Shown here piece by piece: positions 1 to 11,364 of a DNA stretch of 64,000 nt. Source of the DNA: Cerioporus squamosus (Eukaryota > Basidiomycota > Agaricomycetes > Polyporales > Polyporaceae); contig JABYQS010000073.1 of assembly GCA_022592435.1 (NCBI GenBank), positions 1 to 64,000 on the forward strand, in the 5' to 3' direction. The notes under the pieces are model-generated. The model searched no databases, was not told the DNA's origin, and was given only the letters and a program-made list of their open reading frames with translations. The position numbers and the translations under genes were made by a program. Within the stretch, counting starts at the first letter, position 1, and each line of letters opens with the position of its first letter.

Positions 1-583
1 GCATACTCACGTGAATTTTCTTCCCATGGAGTAGACGCCACGTCTTTCAGTAGGCCTTGCTCTTCAAGGTGTGTGTACGTATCCCAGGAATGACCGGACA
101 TGGGGACAACTGTCACGCGCGGGTCCGCTTCTTCCAAGGGCTGTAATTGTGAGCACCCCGCGCAACGTGTTCTAATGCATGATGCTTACCTTGAGATGCT
201 TCAGGAAGAGCTCGTCATCTTCGAGAATGATGAGCTTGCGGAGGGATGAAGATGGCAACTCAAGCATGGCGCGTGACAACGCGCCGGGTCCTGCAGACGT
301 TGAGGAGCGGTATTACACGCAGTCAGTGCATGCTTACCAGGAAATGCCTCAACGACAACTCGGCCCCGATCATTCTGCTATTGGTACTCTGGAGGAACGC
401 ACGGGCTAATGTCCGTGCGGTGTCGGGATCCTTGACAAATGCGCGATCCCGGCGAGTCAGTGTAGTCCAGGGAAAAGTTGTGCGCCATTCTTCAGGTAGA
501 GGTAGCGGCGGAAGCGAGGCAGCAGGAGATGAGAAGGCTCGAGAGAGAGGTCGTCTGAGACAGAGGCGGGGAGAGAACATCAC
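1..583 (-). CDS. MTF1: Mitochondrial transcription factor B / rRNA dimethylase family protein (partial, 5' end)
   Basis: Only the N-terminal part lies in the window; the gene runs off the left edge. The frame starts at 583 with an Arg/Ser-rich leader that looks like a mitochondrial presequence, followed by a segment containing DPDTARTLARAFL. The SAM-binding motif VVVEAFPGPGALSRAML is read across an intron at 291-337 (GTAAGC...CTGCAG), then comes LRKLIILEDDELFLKHLK. A further exon at about 20-150 reads VPMSGHSWDTYTHLEEQG. In this family the proteins descend from KsgA-type rRNA adenine dimethylases and serve as specificity factors for mitochondrial RNA polymerase. Oddity: joining exon 1 to VVVEAFPG needs a 29-nt GT-AG intron (359-387) or else a one-base indel, so the first junction is uncertain. 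The gene is divergent from the TAPT1 gene with about 330 bp between starts. The family call is fairly sure; assignment as MTF1 rather than another dimethylase paralogue is inference. Confidence 0.62.
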
Positions 584-914
584 CGTCGACCAGCACGGAC
601 CGCAAACCTGGCAACTTTGCCACCGAACAGAAAGTGGATCTAATCTCAGAAGTGCAACATGGATAAGATTAGATTAGGTTATGCTGACGTCCAGCGTCCC
701 GCCACCGACAGCGACCTCGGCTGCAGCCACTGAGTACTGACCACTGACTCTGAGTGAACTGGTACTGAGTGATCGACTGGTTGCTGCTCTTGCTCCCCCT
801 CTGCTTCAGGCTGGTCCCGACCTACACACGGCTTTGTCTAGAGCTCAGGTGAGGATAGTGCATGTGCTACCTCATAGACATGACGGTCTTACGTCCTGCA
901 CAGGCTCCTTCGTC

Positions 915-3397
915 ATGCCACAAGTCTCGCGGTCTCCCAAGCGGAAACGCGTCCGTCGATACTTCTCCGCCTCCGCCGCAACCGGTGCCAGGTGGAACCC
1001 GAAGCTCTATGGGACGCAAGCCGGCTCTTCTTCGTCGACGAAGCGCCGTCGACGAGGCTCGTCCGTGTCAAGCAACGAAACGTTCGACTTCTCCCCAAAT
1101 CATGGCCACGAGGAGCTCCATACGGAGGACGGCAACACATTCAGGTACTCTGAGGCATCCCATTCCTTTGGTGCTCGCGACAGCCATTCCACATCGTTGG
1201 ACCAATCGCGACCTCCTCTGACATATGCATCCCTACCTCCCACGCCCATATCCCCATCTCCTCCCCTACAACCAACATCACCCTTGTCGGCTCCTCTTCC
1301 GTCCTTTCCGAGCCTTGACGCTATTCATGAACCGCCGTTCTCGATATGGGACTACTTGCAAGAGGAGCTCCTTGCGACGGACTTCGACTCGCATCAGGAG
1401 CTCAAGTGGGAGCGAGTGAGCAACTTTCTCAGCATGCCCATAGCGCTTGAAAAGGTGAGATGCATGCACCTCATGTTGCCCTTCAGTGATTAACCTCCGT
1501 TGTGGCTAGATATTCTTGTTCGGGTTTATAGTGTGTCTCGACTCTTTCATGTATACGTTCACCATCTTGCCCATCCGTTTCGCCCTTGCATTCTGGCGAC
1601 TCCTCTTGAACACCTTTTCTCGTCATCCACCACCTCTACCTCCTTCTCAGAAGGCGGACATCCTCCGGGCGATGCTGCTGGTCGTCTCTATTGTCATCCT
1701 GGCCCCATTGACGGACGCCAGCAAGCTATACCATTTCATACGAGGACAAGACACAATCAAACTGTATGTTATCTTCAACGCATTAGAAGTACGCTTGCAA
1801 TTCAATAAACCGTATCAGTGTACCTTCTCCGAAACTGACATAATATTCGTTCTGCATAGATCGCGGATCGTCTGTGCGCCTCCATAGGCCAAGATATCAT
1901 CGACTCTCTATTCTCTCGGTCCACCCTAGAGGTCATCTCCCATCGCAAGCGACCCACATCACATACCCTCCGGCCCTTCTTCTACTTCTTACTGGCTGTT
2001 TTATATACCGGTACGTAAATGATGTCTGCTATACTCCCCCGCTAACTATACCTACAGTCGCACACGCTCTGGTTATGATCTACCAGATGATCTCCCTCAA
2101 TGTCGCTGTCAATTCCTATGATAACGCGCTGCTGACGCTACTGGTATCAAACCAGTTTGTCGAGATCAAGGGCAGCGTTTTCAAGAAGTTCGAGAAGGAC
2201 AACCTCTTCCAGATCACCTGTGCAGGTAATCAAACAGCTTCCCGACTTTCTCCCTACCTCAAACTAATTCTCTGCACAGATATCGTCGAGCGCTTCACTC
2301 TTGCTCTGATGTTGCTAGTAGTTGCCTTCCGCAACCTGATCGAGCTCTCCGGCTCTACCTTCAACTTCAGCGAGGGTTTCGCCCTTCCGAAGAGTTTCGG
2401 CTGGTTCCGCGGCAACAACGTCCTGTGGACGATCTCGTATGTACGTCATCACCCACTCGCGTTTATCTGGACTTGCATCGAGAGCCTACCGCGTTCGCAG
2501 CCTGTCCTGTCCGTCATGGCTTCGGAAACTCTCGTCGATTGGCTCAAACACGCCTTCATCACCAAGTTCAACCACATCCGGCCTTCAGTATACGAGCGCT
2601 ACACAGATGTGCTCTGCCGCGACCTCGCCAGCGGTAGCGCAGTCGGTCGACGTGGCGCTAGGAAGGTGAGCCGCAATCGGTCGTGTGTCCGTGCACACAA
2701 TGCCACAGCTGAACATCTCCGTCTATAGCACACATACGTCGATCAGGCACCCCTGGTCGCACGCCGTTTAGGATTCGCCTCGTTGCCCCTCGCAGTTCTA
2801 GCAGTCCTGATAGGCTCGCAGTCCATCGCACTGCTCTTCTCCATGCACGCGGACGAATCGCCACTCTGGACACGGTCGTGGCAAGAGTACACCCCCGACG
2901 ACTGGATGAACGTTGCCAAGTGGGGTGCACTCGCACTGTTGTGCTGGGGATGGTCAGTCGCTCTCATCTGCAATAGCAAAGGACGCGCGTTACTTACTCA
3001 CTGGCGTACCCCGGCAGCCTTCTCGTCATCAAGATCATCTTGGGAGTCCGTCTCCTCACTTACGCCACGCAGCGTCGGGCAGGCATGGAGGCGCGCGAGC
3101 AGGCCGATCGCGTGAACGACTTCGGGCGAGATCCCATCGGAGAAGGCAAGGAGGAGCAGGTGCGTAGTTTCCGAGAAACACTGCATGGGAGCCACTCGTA
3201 CTCAAACGTTTCCACGTCCCTCACAGCAATACAACAAGGAGCTCAAGACTCTGCTCGACAGCAAGCACGACGACGTGAGTCCCGTGGCCGAGATAGGCGA
3301 GCGCAAGCCAGGAGACGGCGACAAGGATGGCGGGAAGAGGAAGAAGTTGCCCCTAGAAGAGATTACGAGGTTCACGATGGTGAAGCGTATCTGGTGA
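915..3397 (+). CDS. TAPT1/Emp65 family multi-pass membrane protein
   Basis: The spliced product has a basic, Ser/Pro-rich cytosolic N-terminus of about 165 residues (PKRKRVRRYF near the start) and then the family signature WDYLQEELLATDFDSHQELK and WERVSNFLSMPIALEK. The next exons give LDSFMYTFTILPIRF, a DILRAMLLVVSIVILAPL helix, HALVMIYQMISLNVAVNSYD, NQFVEIKGSVFKKFEKDNLF and LIELSGSTFNFSEGF, all typical of the TAPT1/Emp65 family, followed by further hydrophobic helices and a Lys-rich tail ending KRIW. Known members are ER or ciliary-base membrane proteins; yeast Emp65 works with Slp1 in protecting folding soluble ER proteins. At least seven introns, e.g. 1456-1508. The ATG at 915 was chosen because a possible upstream ATG (834) is followed by what looks like a leader intron that does not keep frame. 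Convergent with the next gene. Confidence 0.82.
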
Positions 3398-3972
3398 TCC
3401 TCAGGCCTCATGGTCTTCGTCTGCGCGACACAGCTATATGATATGTCATGGATGCATGCTGATGTGCGCACGCCCGCGAGCTGTGCTCCGCATGATATCA
3501 AACCACATATATTGAGGGAAGGTGAATACGGAGATTATTCTACAGATGATTCTATAGTAAGTACAGGCGGAAAGGTGTGATAGGGATACAGCTCATGCAA
3601 TCGGGGATACCGAATAAGTAAATGTGCAAGGAGGGTGAGTGCCGCGCCGGGGAGAGCGACTGGCCGATAACCTAACTACAAATACAGTAGGGATGAGAGA
3701 TAAGTATGCACGGCGAGACTGAATCTGCCAGCCTTGAATGTGATGACGGAGTGAGCGAAGAGATGAAGGAGAGGGGGATAGAGATAATGCACAAAAGTGA
3801 GTGTGAGCGCGCGTCGTGGAACGACGGCGAAGATTAACGGGATACCAACCCGCGCGAACGAAGATGACGAGACGAGAGATGGGCAGCAACCCCAGTCATG
3901 GTGCGTGAAGAGGGCGACGACGTTACCTGAGACTGTATGCCACGAAGACCTCCCCAACCAACCGTTCAACGT

Positions 3973-5794
3973 TCAACCCCGGTACCTCTCAGCCTCGCGC
4001 CCCCGCTCCTTCTTGCGGGTCTCCAGAGGCTTCGTACCATAGTCCTTCCCATGCGCGACGAACTGGTTCCAGTCGATGGGCAGAGGCGTCACGCCCTCCG
4101 GCTCCGCGAGCGCACGCGCGATCTCCCACGCGACGGGGTCGCTCATGCCATACCACTCGACCGTGCGCCCCGTCTTCTCCTTCTCGCGGCGCCGCTTCTG
4201 GCGGTCGTTCTCTGCTTCCGGCTCTGGACGCTGAGCGGGGTGGATGACCTGCGCGCGGTAGGAGACGGAGCGGATGTGGTCGTGCGCGAGAGGGGCGGCG
4301 CGGGAAGCCGAGGACGCCTCCTTGGCCTGGGCTCTTGTAGGCACAGGAGGAGCACGCATCGCGGCTTCCTTCTCGCGCTCGCGTTCACGGTGTCGGTGCG
4401 AGAGAAAGCGCTCCTCCTCCCTCGACCTGCGCGGCATGGGCAGCCCTTGCGGGTTCTCCGGGGAGACGTCGCGCGGTACGTCCGGATTGCGCGGCTTCGA
4501 CCTCGTCCCCGCGCGTTCCAGATGGACAGCCGGGTGGGCAGGCAAGCCAGGAGCAGCACCCGGGTGAACAGGCACGTTCTGCTTCCGCGCGCTGAGCGGC
4601 GTGCTCTTGACCGTCCGAAGTTCCTGAGCCCGCCGGCGCGGGTCGTTCTCGTCTCGCGACTGGTACCGCGCGTGCTGGGGAGGGAGGTGCACGTCCCCGG
4701 ACGAAGAGATCCTGCGCACGCCGTCCTGCCTGCGCACATGCGAAGGGACCGCAGACCAGACCTGGGCATGCGCGCTAGGTCCCAGCCACTTCGAGTCCTT
4801 GGGCGGAGGCGTCGGCACGTACTCCCGGTCGAGAACCCTCTGCGACGACGTGCTGGCCTGCGCGAGGTGCGACGGCCCGCGAGTATGAGAGTCTACGGGG
4901 CGGTTCGACGGTGCGTTGTGCTGTGGCCGATCGCGCGTCGAGATGGGCGCAAATGGCGTGTAGATCTTCGCAGAGGCCGGTGGGGGTTCATGCGGCCTCA
5001 TCGCGCTCTTCTCGGTGGTCCTGGTAGCCCCGGTGGCTCGACTGGCCCTGGGACCGTCCTCCCCGTGAGTGTGGCTCGACGGGAAAGGCACGGTGCTCGA
5101 ACGCGCCATAGACTGCGTCCTTGAGCTCTCGCCCCGTACAGCAGCTGCGGGTGGGGGTGGCCTCTCTTCCTTGACAAGCACGCGCGGGATGCTCCCCGCC
5201 GCGCCGTATGGCAGGTCCTGCTCCCGAGGCCGCTCAGGCCTCTTCGAGGTGTTCACGCTCCTATACACCCTCTGCTCCTCCATGCGCAGCTGCGGGTCGC
5301 GCACGACGGGCGGACGCTCGTCCAGGCTTGGGCGAGGGGGACGTTCTGGCTGTATCACGGTTGCGTTGGAGTTCTGCCGGTGCAAGCGTTGTTCGCGGTC
5401 GCGCTCGGCACTCATCGTCGCGCTCTCGACCCACAAATCGAGAGTGTCCTCCTCGGGGTGTAGGAGAGGGTACTTGATGTCCTCTTTCGAGACCTTGCGG
5501 TGGGAGAGCCCGCGGCGGAGGCCGGAGTCGGGTGGCCGGCGATGTGGACGGTGCCAGTGCCTCTGACCACCGTAATCGAAGAACGACTGGTCTGGCGTTG
5601 TCTTGTTGTTGACGCCAGAGACAAGTGCTTGGGCTGCATGGCTGCATGTGGGGAGTGATGAAAGAGTCAGAGAAACCGTGGTAGCTTATCTCGCGGGAAC
5701 TGAGAGAGGCGATTAGGGTGGTCACTCACATAACAGGGTCCGACACCTTGCGCATCCGCTGGAACAGCTGAGAAGTAGACGTCCGTCGCTGCAT
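3973..5794 (-). CDS. Uncharacterised charged, low-complexity protein
   Basis: Two exons. Exon 1 (5794-5730) encodes MQRRTSTSQLFQRMRKVSDPV; a GTGAGT...ATGCAG intron (5642-5729) joins it in phase to a long exon ending at 3973. The N-terminal 100 residues look folded and conserved (NNKTTPDQSFFDYGGQRHW, KVSKEDIKYPLLHPEEDT). The middle about 350 residues are Arg/Pro/Ser-rich and probably disordered, with stretches of alternating Arg and Glu. The C-terminal 60 residues again look ordered (TVEWYGMSDPVAWEIARALA, PLPIDWNQFVAHGKDYG). No catalytic motif, membrane segment or known domain was recognised. The long open frame on the opposite strand over the same region is a composition shadow. Function unknown; a conserved two-ended fungal protein is the most that can be said. 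Confidence 0.7.
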
Positions 5795-8029
5795 GTTAGG
5801 GCGCGTCGGGGGAAAGGAAGGAACGAAGAGACGAAGATCGAAGGTTGAAGGCCGAAGCAATAGAGATGTCTGGGGGAGGGGGGGGGGCGAAACGTGCAGC
5901 GTGCGTGGTGTGCCCAGGGTGTCCGGTGGCTCGAAACCGAAAGCTGTATCTCTCGCCCAGCGAGCCTTCTTATAGGATCACCGAAGCGTGCTTTGCTCAA
6001 GCACACAAGGGTGGCCGAGCAAAGCGAAGAGCCGTGCCAGCCAAGGGATATCAAGGTCAAAGCTTGCGTCAATGCACACGCGCACAGGTGGCAAGAGTCA
6101 AGAGTCAAGAGTCAAGGAGTGGCGGCGGGATGCGGAACAAGCGTTGCGCGTCATTGGAACGGCGGACAGGCATTTTGAGCTGGCAGGATGGGAGAGAATG
6201 AAAAGCGAGCCATTGTGGACGTAACGCTGGTCAAGGCGTACGACCCTTGTCAGCTGCGCACGGATAGGGATAGCGAGAAGCGGGTAAGGGCTCGCGGCGA
6301 CTGAAACGGAGGAGAATGGATGCTGGATCTATCCACATAATGCCGCGGCTGAAGGCGCCACACAAAGGAGGTTGGACACAGGCAAGCGGCGAAGCGTGCG
6401 GCTCGAGAGAAGGACCTGGGGGTGGCTCACCACCCCGAGAGTGTGCGGCAGTGTGATGTGCAAGGATCGCTGCAGGATGAGATCGAAGTCGCCTCGAGGT
6501 AACCAGACGGTGTATTTAGAGTAGAAGTGGTCTTGATGCCGGCGTCCTAGCAACTCTCCGACGCTATCGCCCGAGACAAAGGTCCACAAAGCGGTTTCGA
6601 CTTGAAGCATGACGTGAAATGTCGGGTGACGAACGAAAGAGGACGCAGGGACGGCCTTCGCCGAAAGGGAGATGAAGGATGATGAGTCCTCAGCATGGGG
6701 GCCCTATGCGACGTTTGCCTCTGCACTCCACCGCGTTGCGCTCAACGTGTGCTATGAGATAGCAAAGCCGTGCTGCAGGACGATGCGTTGTCTCGCGCAG
6801 ATGTCTGCTGTAGGGCACAAAGCGGGGTATGAGCCATGCACGCACACCATGAGGAACCTGCCCACTCACCTGCCTATGTAGAAGTGCACGTCGACCGGAT
6901 AGCCGCTCCCGATGTCAGCGCTATCACTTGAGGGTTCTCGAAACGGATGTCGGAAAATCCAGGACAGCGTGAGATGAGAGGATCTCACCAGTATGTCAGT
7001 CATACATCTGGGGAAACTCGGGAACGATATCGCATCGACGGAAACGACACGATTGTGGCTGGGACTTCAAACGGACGATCAATAATTAAAATAGGTAAGG
7101 AGGGATCGGCCGACGATTCAAGGTTGTTCGTTCAACTTGCAGCATGGCAAGAGAGTCCGACGTGAGAACTCCCGAAGGCCTCATGCATTTCGCTGAGTCT
7201 TCCCGATATAGATCAGGCGACGGTGTGGCCAGGACCAAGCCATCATCGCCGTAGATACGCAGCAAACCTCTGTACGTCCTTTCATCAGTGAGGATATATG
7301 CGCAGTAGCTACAAGGAAGACGCACGCATGAAGCAATACATCGGGATGGCTTGGGACTCACAGCCCTCTGTACTTTGCTCTCGCCGATGGAACTTCGAAG
7401 GGTTGAGGCAGGCATGCGCAGCACCGCGGATGGCGGGCCTGGCCAAGTCTGAAGCCGACTGGGAGGCGGAAGGCTCTTTACGGAGAAGTGCAGCATCGCA
7501 TTTCGCATGAGAGGCAGTGAAGGGAAAAACCCGACAATACCGCATGACGAGCTGCGCACGCATCGGTGTATCCGCGGAAGGGGGCTGATGGCTGGCCAGT
7601 CGGGTACAAGCAGCAGGCGACATACGCGGAGGATATGACGGTTGAGCAGGGTTAATTCATATACACACGTGGGCGTTGTGGAGTTGAGTGGTGGGTGAGA
7701 CCCCTGGGGAGAGGCACAGGGAGCCGCAGAGTGTTCCTGTGAGGTCAGGAACTCTCACGACTCTTTCTCCCGGCGCTTGCCAGGGGCGTTGAGTGGCAAG
7801 TGACGTATTTGGAAGGAGGAGGCTGGGTGCGGCGAGGCTGACCAATGACGTCAAGCCCAGCCATGCAATAAAGTCTGGCGTCCTGCGTCGCTATCCGCCA
7901 TCCTGCTCCTCGTTCGCCCACATCTCCCACATCTCGTGCGTGTCTCGTGCTTCCTCCCCCATTCGTCTGTTCCACTCATTCTCGTTTGCAGCTTCAAGAC
8001 CAACCGCTTTACGACCTCACGACATCACC
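5795..8029. other. Intergenic region, about 2.2 kb, no gene recognised
   Basis: Short open frames exist on both strands but none shows a family motif or a splice-supported model. Near the left end there is a small heptamer repeat (see 6092-6116). The last 200 bases before 8030 are pyrimidine-rich, as expected for the leader of the PalI-type gene. Confidence 0.5.
6092..6116. repeat. Tandem heptamer repeat (CAAGAGT)3.6
   Basis: The sequence CAAGAGT is repeated three times in perfect register and followed by a partial fourth copy (CAAG). It is a simple short tandem repeat in non-coding DNA. Confidence 0.9.
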
Positions 8030-8768
8030 ATGGCTGCCGGCGCCGCTGTCCCAGGCCTCTTCTTCGTCTTCGCCGCGATGGTGCTCCTCATCTTCGTACG
8101 TGGCCCCCATCCTGCAGCGCAAGGTCACGCGAACTGACGTGGCTTCCTCCCCCTACAGGCATCCGTCTCGTCGCCAACATGGGAGCGTATATCCTACCTC
8201 AACGTACCATCTGGAGGTTCGACAACGCATTTTGGTGTGTTCGGCTATACCGGTTCCCAAACCCACGTTGGTTGGTTCTTCCCCAATGGGTTGGGGTATG
8301 TGCCTTTTCATTGAATGTCCCGATTATCCCTGACCTTGCTTCGTAGTGATGACCGCCTCAACGGACATTTGTTCCACAACCTCACCGCGGTCCTCATCCT
8401 CATTCCAATCGGTGAGCATACTCCCACACATTGAAAATCACTTACGCGTATTGATGATCTCCCCAGCCGCCGGTCTCTCTGGCCTTGCCTTCCTCTTCGG
8501 TCTCTGCGGTGCCGCATACCACCGTGCGGGCACCATCTTCATGACTCTCATCAGCGCCCTCGCGTTCCTCGTGACGCTTGTCGCCTGGGTCATCGAGATG
8601 GTCCTCTTCGGTGTCGCGCACAGCCACTTGCACGACCGCGGCATTGATGCGACTTGGGGCAACGCCAACTGGCTCGTACTCGGCGCACTCGTTGCCCTCT
8701 TCATCGGCTTCTTCGCCGCTCTATGCGGATCGTTCGGTCGCTACGGCCGTCGCAGGAACGTCTACTAA
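8030..8768 (+). CDS. SUR7/PalI (Rim9) family membrane protein
   Basis: Four exons give a protein of about 190 residues. It opens with a signal-anchor helix (GLFFVFAAMVLLIFASVSSP), has an extracellular loop of about 60 residues (WERISYLNVPSGGSTTHFG, YTGSQTHVGWFFPNGLGYD), and ends with three hydrophobic helices: LTAVLILIPIAAGLSGLAFL, TIFMTLISALAFLVTLVAWV and WLVLGALVALFIGFFAALCG. The tail is short and basic (RYGRRRNVY). This one-plus-three topology and the early S-P-x-W pattern are typical of the SUR7/PalI group, whose members sense ambient pH (PalI/Rim9) or organise the plasma membrane. Introns lie near 8097-8159, 8298-8347 and 8411-8465. Without the long cytosolic tail of true PalI, a signalling role is uncertain. 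Confidence 0.8.
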
Positions 8769-9862
8769 ACGATACCTGTGCCTCTAGTTGAATGCTTTGC
8801 TTCTTCGAGAACTGTGCTTTACGATTTCACCAAAACTGTCGGATACCATCTATTTCCTTCGCTTTACACGACTTCGATCACTTGGACTGTTGTTTACGAC
8901 CGCGATGCTCCGTAATGTCCTTTCCATATCCTATCTCATCTTGTTGTACACCTTGTATCATACCGTACGTTCGTTGCTCCCAGTCGAAGGCTTTCGTGCC
9001 CGATTCATGTTACCAGTATCATCTGTAGTTACCGCCGATCTCAATCAACTCGAACATTGTACTATCACTCCCCTACGTGCCTGCATTGTGCACGACGAGC
9101 GCGTTGACCTGGTCAAGGTAATTCAGAGTTTCTTGAGGTACATGGGTGACACGTTCCGGGGGTTGGGACCCGGGCGCTTTGGAGGGTCCGGGTTTTGCCG
9201 GTGGGCCTCAGCAACCATGACTTGAAGTTCACGTCCACCTTGCAGCTTCAACCCATGACTCTGAGAATTCTCTCGTGAGTGACCTGTGCGCTTTGACGAC
9301 ATACGAATCCTTACATGCATGGCACCCCATCTACTAGTTCCCAGGGATCGTACATACACCGGGCGACACAACTTTTGCACCGTCCTACAAGGCGTTAACC
9401 TGGGAACGTTGTCAGCCCTGCTGACGACCCAGTGCAGACACACCGAATGGCGCTCCGAGCTGAGAGTTCAAACTAATTTGAAGAGAGCGAAATACGTCCT
9501 TAGTCGCTGGGCCTGGCGTCCCTTCACCACCTGGGCGCATCTACTGCCAACGCAAATAATGCTCACAAAGTGGTACCACGCCCAACGCAAACCAACGCCA
9601 CCGATCTCCGTCAGCGACGAGCGGAAGGGGCATGTCCACCGCGCTATCCGATGATCACCTTTTCGTCCGAGTTGTGACCAGACAGACAGTCTTTGAGAGG
9701 GACCCCTCTTCTCCAGGCTCCCGCTTGCTCTGTCTGACCGGCGACTGCTGTTGTTCCTCTGACATCGGCCTCAACTCCCCGGACCCCCTCGAACGGCGGC
9801 TCGCGTTTCACCAACCCTTGGCCAGAGGTCATACGAGCATCCTCTAGCGTCACCTCCGCGCC
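8769..9862. other. Intergenic region, about 1.1 kb, no gene recognised
   Basis: No open frame with family resemblance or a convincing exon chain was seen on either strand. It probably holds the 3' end of the PalI-type transcript and the promoter of the seven-helix protein gene. Confidence 0.5.
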
Positions 9863-11246
9863 ATGGCTTTCCTCTCCCTCCGACAAGACTTTGGCGACGA
9901 CCAAGCTCTTCCGCCGCAGCTCTCAATTATCCCATCACCTGTTGGCGGGACACCATCCCCGATAGACTTTGCGCCGTCATGCTTGTTTGTCGCGTTGTAC
10001 GCGCTGTTGGTCCCTCTCGCATTGTACCGCATATTCGCCAGGTCTTCGCGGAACTTGATTGTCGTGTTCACGCTAGGCCTCGTCGTCGAAAGGTACGCCT
10101 TCTCATACTCATCGAGGTGTTCCTGTCCATCCACCATGGACCCTGTCTCTCCAGTAATCGCATGGAACTGACAAATCCCTACCCTGTCGCTCACAGAATC
10201 GTGTTCTTCGTAATACGCGCCTGGGAAGCGCACGCCCCCGACGCCCAGCGCACATCCCCCGTCTTCCTCGCATACGCCCAGAGCACGCTCGCAGCGGGCT
10301 TCGTCTCAGTGGGCAAAGACCTCGTCGCCGCCGTCCGCTGTCTCCTTGTGCGTGCTGCCACTACCCGGTCGTCCGAGGAGTCGGAGGTGGCAGAGGACGC
10401 ACTCGAGGCCGATGCCACTGAGCTTGCGTTCGAAAAGCGCCCCGCCGCATTCAGGACCGCGACGTTCGCCGACGAACCTCCGAAAACCGCACGCATCTCC
10501 ACTCTCCCATTAGCAACCCCCCTCCCGTACGGACCCAGTGGAAGCAGACACTCGAGACGTGCCCGCGGCGGGTGCCAGTGGTGGCGCTGGATGACACCCA
10601 AGCGCGAGCGGAGGCTGTACGACATTGCATGCGTGTGCATGTCCGTCGCTTTCGTGGTCGTAATCGCGCTCTCGCTGGGCTCAGGCGGGGTGTACGCGAA
10701 GGGCATGTACGTCGAGAGCTGGGCGACCAGGACTCTGCAGCTCAGGTGAGTTCCTCTGTCCATCGCCCATCCAAGTACCCAAGAGCCGAGGCTAACCCGC
10801 AGCTGTTTCAGGTACATCGGTTGCGGGCTCGCGCTCGTGCTCATATCCATCGTTCACATGGGCGCATACTGGGCATGGGCTCGGAATCCGATCATGGGAC
10901 ATGCCCCAGTGACGATCATGTCCGCGATCTGCAGTCTTCTGGTGAGTCTCGCCCGTCCACTCGAAATCATAGTCGTCACTCACGCGTGCGACTCCAGACG
11001 GTCGTCGGGGTGTACCGGCTGGTCGTCATGGGCTCCGAGACAGAGAACCTCCTCGCGTCCGTAGGTGGTTTGAACGGCAGCCAGTCAAAGGCCGCGTTCT
11101 ACGTCTTCCACATTGCCCCGGAGTGGCTTGCCATTGCGATCTTGCTTGGGGTGAACGTGCGGGAACGCTTTGTTGTCGGAGGCAGGGTTGATGCTACCGA
11201 TACTGCTGCGGCGACAATGATCGCTATAGCCTCGATGGCGGCATGA
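9863..11246 (+). CDS. Seven-helix membrane protein, uncharacterised
   Basis: The spliced protein has about seven hydrophobic helices: LFVALYALLVPLALYRIF, LIVVFTLGLVVERIVFFVI, VFLAYAQSTLAAGFVSVG, CVCMSVAFVVVIALSLG, YIGCGLALVLISIVHMGAYW, TIMSAICSLLTVVGVYRLV and VFHIAPEWLAIAILLGVNV. A long polar loop of about 90 residues (EESEVAEDALEADATELAFE, then basic and Pro-rich) separates helices 3 and 4. Introns occur near 10095-10196, 10746-10811 and 10940-10996. The terminal FHIAPEWLA pattern resembles fungal RTA1-like or other seven-helix families, but no diagnostic motif was recognised and no function is assigned. It is convergent with the BiP gene, whose stop codon is about 120 bp away. Confidence 0.7.
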
Positions 11247-11364
11247 GGGTAGCGGGTTATCTGTTCCATTACTTACTAGGGTCGCTGAGGGTATAATGTA
11301 TGTATAATATTACAGCACGCGTAGACAGGGGATAGAGAGGCTCCTTTGGCAGCAAGACTCTGCG

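Noticed and set aside
3937..5124. Long plus-strand open frame of about 395 codons over the unknown charged protein
   Set aside because: It is very Arg-rich, has no family motif and is the antisense of a spliced minus-strand gene; GC-rich codon use makes such shadows common here.
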